Of a DNA stretch of 11,485 bases, positions 5,762 to 11,485 are shown one piece after another (positions within the stretch are counted from its first letter, which is position 1; the number at the start of each line of letters is the position of its first letter). The position numbers and the translations under genes were made by a program. Below the pieces are notes generated by a model that did no database searches, was not told where the DNA came from, and saw only the letters and a program-made list of their open reading frames with translations. The DNA comes from Oscillospiraceae bacterium (lineage in GTDB: Bacteria > Bacillota > Clostridia > Oscillospirales > Ruminococcaceae), in contig JAFPPJ010000479.1 in NCBI GenBank assembly GCA_017410745.1, forward strand, positions 1 to 11,485, given 5' to 3'.

Positions 5762-7498
5762 TCAATATTTCTTGAGCACTTCCACCGCGCCTATGACTAT
5801 CTCGCTTGCACGCTCGATATTCTTGCGCATGATCTCTGTGCTTTCGTTGGATCTTGCCATCTCCATAGCCTGATCCACTGTTTCTCTGCCGACCTCTGCC
5901 TGTGTATGGTAGATATCGTCAAGCTGCTGCAGTGCAAAGGTCTCAAAGTTCAGATAACATTCCTTGAGGTCCTTTATCGTGCTGTTCCTGATGTCATCGT
6001 AATTCTCAAGTGCAGAGTCTATTATGTCCGAACGGCGGTTCTTCCTCATGATATTGCGGAAGAAGGGCAGCGTGGTCGAGGGGAATCCCGCTTCTCTGTC
6101 TGCGCCCTGCTGTGCCGCCTGCTTTATCTTGTCGGCCACGAAGCTGTTGACATTCACAGCCTCCGAGCAGGATATACGCGCACTTGCAAGGTTCTGTATG
6201 CCGAGCTTGCGTGAAAGCTGCTGACCCATCTCGTTTATTATCTCATTGAGGCGCTGGCCGTGTATCTCAAGGCACCGTCTGTACGCCTCGCCCACCTTGT
6301 CCATGAGGTATGCGTAGAAGTGACGTTCCACGTCCGCTTCCTCCGCAGTGCTGCGGCATGCGACTATATCCTCGCGCAGCTTGGTGAAGAAGCCGTACAT
6401 CCATGTCTCTGCCTCCTGCTTCATCTCGGTGATGGAGAGGAGTATCTTGGGCTTCTGCTGGTCAAGTGCGGCAGCAAGCGTGGAGCATTCAGCCTCAAAG
6501 TCGGTCTTGAGCTTTTCAAGCTTCACCCTGTCCATCTTGATCATATCGTTTATCATGTTAAGACGGCTGAGGGTATCGGTCATCATGATCGAGAGCATGG
6601 AGAACACGCGCTGTGTGCGTATGGTGTCCTTCTGCATGATAAGCTCTCTGTTGAGCGCTCTCTCGAATTTGAGGAACTGGTTCTCGTAGTATTCCTGGAA
6701 TCCCTTTATATCGGGACGGTTAAGACCTATCTTCCTGCGGTATTCGTCTATGCCGCTTATGCCGTAGACTTCCGCAACGGGGATTATCTGTGCGCACTTC
6801 TCATTGATGAGATTGACTATGCGCTCGATGTCCTCCATGGAGTTCATGGCATCTATCATATTTATAAGCACGAATACCTTGCTGAAATTCTGCGGTACTA
6901 TCTGGCTCGCGATGAAGTACTGCTCGCTCTCGGAAAGCGGAGACAGTGCCGACGCTACATATATAACGGCATCTGCCTTCACGAGGAAGTCCTTTACAAG
7001 ATAGTCGAGCTCGTCAAGGTCGGAAAGACCCGGTGTGTCTACTACCTGTATCTCCTTGAGTATCGGTGCGTCGCTCTTGACATCTATATATTCAAGGGCA
7101 CCGGGGAAATAGTCAAGAAGTCCGAGCAGCCTGTCACGGCTGAGGTCGTCGGGTGTCAGCATCACACGCTTGCCGTTGGCGAGCACTGCCTCTACCGATA
7201 CTCTCTCACCGTATGAGAAGCGGTTGATGGTAAAGGTCTCAGGGGCAACGTTCACAGGCGCAGCCGATCTGCCGAGTATCGCGTTTATTATGGTGCTCTT
7301 GCCTCTCTTGAAATCGCCTATGATAACAAGAGAGAAGGGCTCTGACATCTTGGACTCGATTATATTGTCCCACTTCTGCATACGCTCAACGACTTCATCG
7401 CCGAGTATTGCAGAGAGTTCCGGATCGGATATCAGGTTTCTGAGCTCGCCTCTGACAAATTCAATGTCCTTGGCGGCATTATCGTACATATTTTCCAT
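5762..7498 (-). CDS. Bacterial dynamin-like GTPase, soluble partner
   Basis: The 578-residue protein has a dynamin-family GTPase domain. The P-loop GDFKRGKST is at 61-69, switch I threonines lie in APETFTIN (86-92), G3 DTPG is at 154-157 and G4 NMID at 213-216. After residue about 290 it is long, helical and charged, consistent with a stalk, and it lacks a convincing hydrophobic membrane segment. Dynamin-like proteins hydrolyse GTP to tubulate, fuse or stabilise membranes. Paired bacterial forms encoded side by side, such as Campylobacter DLP1/DLP2, assemble together. This gene is the last of the tight cassette: its AAGGAGGG RBS (7506-7513) overlaps the stop codon of the pseudo-M48 gene, implying translational coupling. 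Its G4 motif is intact, unlike that of the first GTPase. Confidence 0.9.
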   Translation of the reverse strand: MENMYDNAAKDIEFVRGELRNLISDPELSAILGDEVVERMQKWDNIIESKMSEPFSLVIIGDFKRGKSTIINAILGRSAAPVNVAPETFTINRFSYGERVSVEAVLANGKRVMLTPDDLSRDRLLGLLDYFPGALEYIDVKSDAPILKEIQVVDTPGLSDLDELDYLVKDFLVKADAVIYVASALSPLSESEQYFIASQIVPQNFSKVFVLINMIDAMNSMEDIERIVNLINEKCAQIIPVAEVYGISGIDEYRRKIGLNRPDIKGFQEYYENQFLKFERALNRELIMQKDTIRTQRVFSMLSIMMTDTLSRLNMINDMIKMDRVKLEKLKTDFEAECSTLAAALDQQKPKILLSITEMKQEAETWMYGFFTKLREDIVACRSTAEEADVERHFYAYLMDKVGEAYRRCLEIHGQRLNEIINEMGQQLSRKLGIQNLASARISCSEAVNVNSFVADKIKQAAQQGADREAGFPSTTLPFFRNIMRKNRRSDIIDSALENYDDIRNSTIKDLKECYLNFETFALQQLDDIYHTQAEVGRETVDQAMEMARSNESTEIMRKNIERASEIVIGAVEVLKKY

Positions 7499-7511
7499 CC
7501 TGATGCCCTCC

Positions 7512-8483
7512 TTACATCTGGTAGTTCATATCGGCGATGATATCGCAGCGGATCTCAAGGGTCTGCTTGCTTCCGATATGAGTGGAGGGAGTTTCAAGAT
7601 CGGGTCTCCATACATAGAGTATCTCGCAGCCCGTGAACTCCATGCCGGCGAATATGCGTCTCTCGTCCGCCTTGGTGGTAGGCGAAAGGTGCATCTCCCT
7701 GACAGGCGTAACGTGGAGCTTCTCATATACGGAGAGTATCCTGGGCATATCTATGTCCTTGTCCTGTACGCCGAAGGAATCGGGGAGGCCCCTTCTCCTT
7801 ACGGATGCGAACACCTTCGGGAAATCCTGCGGGTCGTCAAGACATATTATGCCTGCTCTGTCGGCGGTGATATCGCCCGCTACGAGCCATTTGTTGAGGC
7901 TGTAGTTGAGCTCTCTTATATTGGACTTGTTCTCGTCTCCGAGGGTGCCGTCACCGTTGAGGTCGCCCTTGGATATGCCGGGATATGTGAAGGCATAGTT
8001 GAATGCGCAGTGACGGTTCTGCAGTCTGCCGCATTCAGCGCCGAGCAGGTAGCAGAGCTCATCCGGGGTGCAGTCCTCCGCAAGGTCGCGGGATATTACG
8101 ATGCAGTTGTCTATGCCCTCTCCTACGAGGGAGAATATCTGAGGCACCTCTCCCGCCTTCTTGACAAGGAGCTCCGGGAGGCTCATCTGCAGCCTGTCAG
8201 AGCATTTCTTCAGTGCCTCGTACGCCTTGGCGTACTGCATGGAGCCCGCAGCATCGGCGGACTGGAAGAATCTCTTGTATCTTCCGGGTATATCGGCGGA
8301 CACGATGGTCTTGTAAAGCTTCGACCATCCGGTAAAGCCGCCTATCTTCTGACGGAGCGCGAAGTCCGCATCGAATGCGTAGTCGAGCGTGCCGCCTATG
8401 ACATGCTCCTGATACGAACGTGTCCGCTGCAGCAGATAGTCCGCAAAGGAGGTATTTATCTCAAGCAAAGGATTATTACTCAT
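7512..8483 (-). CDS. M48 metallopeptidase-like protein with degenerate active site (pseudoprotease)
   Basis: The middle of this 323-residue protein follows the M48 pattern closely: NCIVISRDLAEDCTPDELCYLLG leads into the helix that normally carries HELGH. Here it reads AECGR, numbered 150-154 from the upstream GTG, so both zinc-binding histidines are lost while the Glu remains. The downstream E-x-x-A-D metal motif reads DITADRAG (205-212), so its ligand Glu is Asp. A Ca-loop-like DLNGDGTLGDEN (175-186) sits between them. There is no signal peptide or membrane segment, so it should be cytoplasmic and catalytically dead, serving as an adaptor or scaffold. GGAGGT (8489-8494) suits the ATG at 8481-8483 better than the GTG directly before it. 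It is encoded between two dynamin-like GTPases with gaps of 12-13 bp, so a shared complex is likely. Confidence 0.75.
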   Translation of the reverse strand: MSNNPLLEINTSFADYLLQRTRSYQEHVIGGTLDYAFDADFALRQKIGGFTGWSKLYKTIVSADIPGRYKRFFQSADAAGSMQYAKAYEALKKCSDRLQMSLPELLVKKAGEVPQIFSLVGEGIDNCIVISRDLAEDCTPDELCYLLGAECGRLQNRHCAFNYAFTYPGISKGDLNGDGTLGDENKSNIRELNYSLNKWLVAGDITADRAGIICLDDPQDFPKVFASVRRRGLPDSFGVQDKDIDMPRILSVYEKLHVTPVREMHLSPTTKADERRIFAGMEFTGCEILYVWRPDLETPSTHIGSKQTLEIRCDIIADMNYQM

Positions 8484-8495
8484 CACGCACCTCCG

Positions 8496-10568
8496 TTATT
8501 CCTCGTCCTCGTCAGAGAGGATATCGGTGAGCGCCTTGTGAAGATTGTATGTGGATGCGAGCATCTCGCCCACATTCTCCGCGATCGTCTGAAGTCTGAA
8601 CTTCTCGTTGTCAGACATTTCTTTCTTCTGCTTCTTGGTCTCGTTGAGATCATCGAGGGTGCGCTGGGTATCCTGGAGGATTATCTCGGTCTCCTGCTCG
8701 ATCTGGTTCTTGAGGCTCGAGAAGGAATTCATCACCTGCTGACGCACCGACTCGGTAAAGTCGGAGTTTATCTTCATTTCATGGAACTGCTTGGATACGC
8801 TCTGCTTGAAGCCGTGCTTGAACTTTTCTATGCGCTCGTCCACAAGGAACTTGTCCACCGCGAATTTGCCGGTGAACGTGCCCGCAAAGCCCGCAAGAGC
8901 CATGAGTACGATGCCCGCAGGGGTAAAGAACGCACTCACGCCGCCGATTATGGCAGTTGCAAGCAGGAAGGACGTAGCCACCCATGTGGTAAGACCTGTA
9001 AGGCCGCCGAGGAGCGCACCCTTGATGCCTGCCTCCCTGAAGCCTATGAACAGGCCGCCTATACCGCCTGTGCCTATGACAGAGCCTATTACGGAGTCTA
9101 CCACGCCGCCGTTCCTTGTATGCTTCTCGGGCTCTACATAGAACAGCTCCTGGATACGGGTGAGGGACTCGAAGAACTCATCCTGGAAGGACTGCAGACG
9201 CACTGCCTCCTCGGAAAGTCCTATATTGATATCGTTCTGGATCTGCTCGCAGATCAGTTGTGCCTTGTTCTCTATATTTTCCTTTATCTTCTGGGTGAGC
9301 TTCTCGTATACCACCTTGAGCTTCTCGCGCTTGAGATCCTCTGCGCTCATCTGGTATTCGTCTATGACCTGCATAGCCGTCTCTTCTATCTTCACCCAGT
9401 ATTCATCGAGTATGGGCTGCAGCTTCTCGAAGACCTCGTTGGCTGCATTGTTGATGCGCACGAACTCCTCGCGCTTCTTGGTGCGTATGTCCTCGATCTC
9501 CTCGATGGCGAGCTGATACTTCTCCATGAATTCGTCCGTCTCCATAACGAGCGCATTCTCGTGGATGACGATGGAGTTGATTATCTCGGAGCCGGAGGAT
9601 ATGATCTTGTTCGCAAGTATCTGGAGGGTTATCGAGCCTCTTTCCTTGGTGAGCATGGTCTCAAGGACGCTCTCGAATACAGGGAAGTTGCTCTCCTCGA
9701 GCATGGCCGTATCCCCTGCTTCCTTGGCCATGAGAGCCTTCTTGGCATATACGCCTATTACCTTGGGCTTGCCTATCTTGCGCTTGTATACGGCAAACTC
9801 CTTGGAGTTCTCGCCCATCACTTTCTTTGCCTTGTCCATGACATAGCTGCCTATGCGCTTCTCGACAGTCTCTACGATCCTGTCCTCATCCTCCTTGGAG
9901 AATGTGCCGAAGCAGTTGACGGCAAAAATTATCCTTCCCAGGTCGGAGGTGAGCATCTTGTTCTCAAGAAACTCCTTCTCAAACTGGGAAAAGGGTGAAT
10001 TGGCGCTGATAACGAACACCGCCGCATCTATCTCGGGGAGGATGGACATGGTGACATTGGTCATCTGCTCATCATCGTTGAGACCCGGCGTGTCTATTAT
10101 ATCAACATTATTGCGGCAGAACTCGGTATCATAGTATACGGTGGCTTCCTTGACCGTCTCTGCCTTTTTCTCCGAATCAAAGGAAAGCTTGGTGACATAT
10201 TCCGCAAGGCGGTCTATGCCTACCCTTTCGTTGGTGCCGTCCTTATACTCAACTACAACATACGGCTCCTTGCTGTATGTGACGCGGTTGAGCGTAGCGG
10301 TAGCAGGGAGCACATCCGCAGGGAGCACTTCCTGACCGAGTATGGCGTTGATAAGGGTAGATTTTCCCCTCTTGAACTCGCCGACGATAGCGACTTCAAA
10401 ATGCTCTCCCTCTGCCTTATGTATTACATCGCCTATAGACCTTGCGGTATTGTCAAGATTGAGAGACGATGCGTATTCCTGCAGCTGACCCAGCTGTTCC
10501 GTAAGATCGCTTATGGTCTCACGGAAAGACGCATAACTGCTGAATTCGTAGGTCTGTGTCTGATCCAT
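8496..10568 (-). CDS. Bacterial dynamin-like GTPase with membrane-inserting segment
   Basis: The 690-residue protein has the P-loop GEFKRGKST (63-71), switch I threonines in LPATATLN (about 87-94), G3 DTPG (159-162) and a G5-like YAKKAL (274-279). The G4 position reads NCFG (218-221) instead of (N/T)KxD, so guanine recognition may be weakened. A long helical stalk (about 310-480) leads to a glycine-rich hydrophobic stretch (about 488-568) with GGLFIGF, GGLTGL and FLLATAIIGGVSAFF. This is the expected place for a membrane paddle or hairpin. A helical, highly charged C-terminus ends in SDEDEE. It is the first gene of the cassette, with its own promoter and a structured leader. Its RBS is a G-rich GGGGGAA. 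Role: GTP-driven membrane remodelling; the target membrane process is unknown. Confidence 0.9.
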   Translation of the reverse strand: MDQTQTYEFSSYASFRETISDLTEQLGQLQEYASSLNLDNTARSIGDVIHKAEGEHFEVAIVGEFKRGKSTLINAILGQEVLPADVLPATATLNRVTYSKEPYVVVEYKDGTNERVGIDRLAEYVTKLSFDSEKKAETVKEATVYYDTEFCRNNVDIIDTPGLNDDEQMTNVTMSILPEIDAAVFVISANSPFSQFEKEFLENKMLTSDLGRIIFAVNCFGTFSKEDEDRIVETVEKRIGSYVMDKAKKVMGENSKEFAVYKRKIGKPKVIGVYAKKALMAKEAGDTAMLEESNFPVFESVLETMLTKERGSITLQILANKIISSGSEIINSIVIHENALVMETDEFMEKYQLAIEEIEDIRTKKREEFVRINNAANEVFEKLQPILDEYWVKIEETAMQVIDEYQMSAEDLKREKLKVVYEKLTQKIKENIENKAQLICEQIQNDINIGLSEEAVRLQSFQDEFFESLTRIQELFYVEPEKHTRNGGVVDSVIGSVIGTGGIGGLFIGFREAGIKGALLGGLTGLTTWVATSFLLATAIIGGVSAFFTPAGIVLMALAGFAGTFTGKFAVDKFLVDERIEKFKHGFKQSVSKQFHEMKINSDFTESVRQQVMNSFSSLKNQIEQETEIILQDTQRTLDDLNETKKQKKEMSDNEKFRLQTIAENVGEMLASTYNLHKALTDILSDEDEE

Positions 10569-10570
10569 TT

Positions 10571-10669
10571 TTATTCCCCCGTTAGCCTGGTGGGCGTGCA
10601 GCCTTGCGGCTGCTGTACAGATAGGCTTTTCATAGGACAGCGCCGTGATGCCGACTTCTGTCCACTCCT
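10571..10669 (-). promoter_or_regulatory. Structured 5' leader RNA of the dynamin cassette
   Basis: The roughly 100-nt leader on the minus strand folds by eye into two elements. Hairpin 1 (10635-10663) pairs GGACAG with CUGUCC and has an inner 4-bp stem. Element 2 (10584-10627) closes AGCCU with AGGCU around a perfect GCAGCC-GCAA-GGCUGC stem with a GNRA-type tetraloop (10598-10613). It ends directly at the GGGGG of the RBS. No known riboswitch consensus was recognised. It could regulate translation or bind a protein. Confidence 0.45.
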
Positions 10670-10675
10670 TTTCTA

Positions 10676-10705
10676 ATTATAACACAAAAAAACATTTAAA
10701 GTCAA
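10676..10705 (-). promoter_or_regulatory. Sigma-A promoter of the dynamin cassette
   Basis: On the minus strand TTGACT (10700-10705) and TATAAT (10676-10681) are separated by 18 bp that include a run of seven T. It is the best sigma-A match in the window. Transcription should start near 10669. No other convincing promoter was noticed inside the three-gene cassette, so it probably drives all of it. Confidence 0.85.
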
Positions 10706-10858
10706 TCAAATGCAAATCGTCATTCATACAAATTACAGGGAGTATTTTCGTCACTATGCACAATTTTGCAGTCCCCCTCCCGTTTGAATGACCAAAGAAA
10801 TTACAAAACAGATACAAATATAATAAATACCGCGCCCGAGAAATAATATTTTTCGCCG
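10706..10858. other. Divergent intergenic region without a gene
   Basis: Between the two divergent promoters lies AT-rich DNA with a short GC-rich island (CCCCCTCCC, about 10772-10780) and several TACAAA words. Open frames here are short, have no RBS and span promoter elements, so no coding gene is called. The region plausibly holds regulatory sites only. Confidence 0.6.
10711..10731. repeat. Near-repeat beside the dynamin promoter
   Basis: The plus strand reads TGCAAAT, CG, TCATTCATACAA. The same words without the CG and with one base changed recur at 10885-10903 inside the gap promoter. This copy lies 5 bp upstream of the -35 element of the dynamin cassette. A shared regulator site is possible, but AT-rich chance similarity cannot be excluded. 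Confidence 0.4.
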
Positions 10859-10877
10859 TTTTGTAAAAAATACAAAA
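10859..10877. promoter_or_regulatory. Dyad upstream of the gap -35 element, possible operator
   Basis: TTTTGTA-AAAAA-TACAAAA is a perfect 7-bp inverted repeat with a 5-bp centre, ending 6 bp before the -35 hexamer. It faintly resembles redox-regulator Rex sites but does not match their consensus spacing. It is labelled only as a candidate operator. Confidence 0.3.
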
Positions 10878-10883
10878 AAACAC

Positions 10884-10912
10884 TTGCAAATTCATTCAAA
10901 CAATGATATTAT
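10884..10912 (+). promoter_or_regulatory. Promoter of gap
   Basis: TTGCAA (10884-10889) and TATTAT (10907-10912) are 17 bp apart, and TGA just before the -10 gives an extended element. The start point should be near 10919, immediately before the dyad GGGTA-AA-TACCC (10921-10932), which could be an operator or a small 5' stem. A strong RBS, AGGAGG, follows at 10951-10956. Confidence 0.75.
10885..10903. repeat. Near-repeat inside the gap promoter
   Basis: TGCAAAT followed by TCATTCAAACAA overlaps the -35 hexamer and spacer of the gap promoter. It partly overlaps a dyad, TCATT-CAAAC-AATGA (10892-10906). An inverted copy of the core, TTTGAATGA, is at 10783-10791. Confidence 0.4.
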
Positions 10913-10964
10913 ATATGTAGGGGTAAATACCCGAAGGAAATTAATATTCTAGGAGGAAATTCCA

Positions 10965-11485
10965 ATGTCAGTTAAAGTCGCTATCAATGGCTTCGGTCGT
11001 ATAGGCCGTCTTGCATTCAGACAGATGTTTGATGCTCCCGGTTATGAGGTAGTTGCCATAAACGATCTTACCAAGCCTTCCATGCTCGCTCACCTTCTCA
11101 AGTATGATACTGCTCAGAAGGGCTACTGCGGCATCATCGGCGAGAACCTTCACACTGTTACCGCTGATGACGAGAAGGGCACACTCACTGTAGACGGCAA
11201 GACTCTTACCATCTACGCTAAGGCTAACGCTGCTGAGCTCCCCTGGGGCGAGATCGGCGTTGACGTTGTTCTCGAGTGCACAGGCTTCTACACCTCTAAG
11301 GACAAGAGCCAGGCTCACATCGATGCAGGCGCTAAGAAGGTCGTTATCTCTGCTCCCGCAGGCAACGATCTCCCCACTATCGTTTACAGCGTAAACGAGA
11401 AGACCCTTACCAAGGCTGACAAGATCATCTCTGCTGCATCCTGCACAACTAACTGCCTCGCTCCCATGGCTAAGGCTCTCAACGA
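10965..11485 (+). CDS. gap: Glyceraldehyde-3-phosphate dehydrogenase, type I (3' end beyond window)
   Basis: The 173 visible codons encode the NAD-binding half of GAPDH and the start of its catalytic domain. The Rossmann motif NGFGRIGR is at 8-15. The acidic residue D34 in INDL points to NAD rather than NADP. ECTGFYTSK starts at 104. The catalytic C160 lies in SAASCTTNC. The enzyme oxidises glyceraldehyde-3-phosphate to 1,3-bisphosphoglycerate in cytoplasmic glycolysis. The ATG follows AGGAGG (10951-10956) at a normal distance. Codon choice is restricted and synonymous sites look selected for high expression, unlike the neighbouring cassette. It is divergent from the dynamin operon and shares its upstream region but not an evident function. 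Confidence 0.98.
   Translation, partial: MSVKVAINGFGRIGRLAFRQMFDAPGYEVVAINDLTKPSMLAHLLKYDTAQKGYCGIIGENLHTVTADDEKGTLTVDGKTLTIYAKANAAELPWGEIGVDVVLECTGFYTSKDKSQAHIDAGAKKVVISAPAGNDLPTIVYSVNEKTLTKADKIISAASCTTNCLAPMAKALN

Noticed and set aside
5718..5765. Longer form of the C39-like protein from a TTG at 5763-5765
   Set aside because: It would translate through the perfect terminator hairpin and overlap the stop codon of the GTPase gene without an RBS. The ATG at 5717 has GGAGGG directly upstream.
7170..9998. A 942-codon plus-strand open frame opposite the dynamin cassette
   Set aside because: It spans parts of three real minus-strand genes and their junctions and shows no recognisable domain. 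It is a by-product of the codon bias of the genes opposite.
10598..10613. GC-rich hairpin near the dynamin start as an intrinsic terminator
   Set aside because: On neither strand is the stem followed by a U-tract; on the minus strand it lies in the leader just before the RBS.
10571..10633. Short leader ORF of 20 codons ahead of the first GTPase
   Set aside because: It starts between two RNA stems without a Shine-Dalgarno sequence. It is mentioned as a possibility in the leader finding but not called as a gene.
10677..10895. A 72-codon minus-strand frame in the divergent intergenic region
   Set aside because: It covers the gap promoter and runs to the -10 of the dynamin promoter. Its composition is that of AT-rich non-coding DNA and no RBS was seen.
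10968..11318. Minus-strand open frame opposite gap
   Set aside because: It is an antisense shadow of the highly codon-biased GAPDH gene.

Overview
The window looks like a chromosomal segment of a Gram-positive gut or rumen Clostridium-class bacterium, most likely Ruminococcus or a close relative (Oscillospiraceae). This is inferred from AGGAGG-type ribosome binding sites, AT-rich intergenic DNA with sigma-A and extended -10 promoters, a lipidated PrsA-like protein of monoderm type, and a strongly codon-biased gap gene. No database search was possible, so the genus is a guess. No tRNA, rRNA, CRISPR array or insertion sequence was seen.

All genes left of about 10.57 kb are on the minus strand. 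From right to left, an operon starts at a clear promoter (TTGACT-18-TATAAT, 10676-10705) with a structured leader of about 100 nt. It encodes a membrane-associated dynamin-like GTPase (8496-10568), a protein with an M48 metallopeptidase fold that has lost its zinc ligands (7512-8483), and a second, soluble dynamin-like GTPase (5762-7498). The junctions are very tight, with each RBS next to or overlapping the preceding stop codon. A strong intrinsic terminator (5727-5755) follows, its U-tract abutting the RBS of a small C39-like cysteine peptidase (5361-5717).

Next, with its own promoter, comes a 1222-residue lipoprotein (1525-5193). Its two ends resemble a PrsA/SurA-type foldase. Its middle is an array of eight units, each ten heptapeptides long, in almost perfect 7-residue register, followed by a duplicated acidic linker. 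Beyond a terminator lie two tandem paralogous genes for small secreted fibronectin-III-like proteins: one complete (317-1306), the other cut by the window edge (1-83). Terminator, promoter, leader and signal peptide are repeated at a spacing of 1223 bp, showing a tandem duplication.

On the plus strand, divergent from the dynamin operon, starts gap (glyceraldehyde-3-phosphate dehydrogenase, 10965 to the window edge). The 396-bp divergent region holds both promoters, a near-repeated motif beside each, and short dyads.

The best candidates for undescribed biology are (a) the dynamin / pseudo-M48 / dynamin cassette with its read-through-controlled peptidase gene, plausibly a membrane-remodelling or membrane-defence module, and (b) the heptapeptide array inserted into a foldase-like lipoprotein. 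Both functions are inferences.
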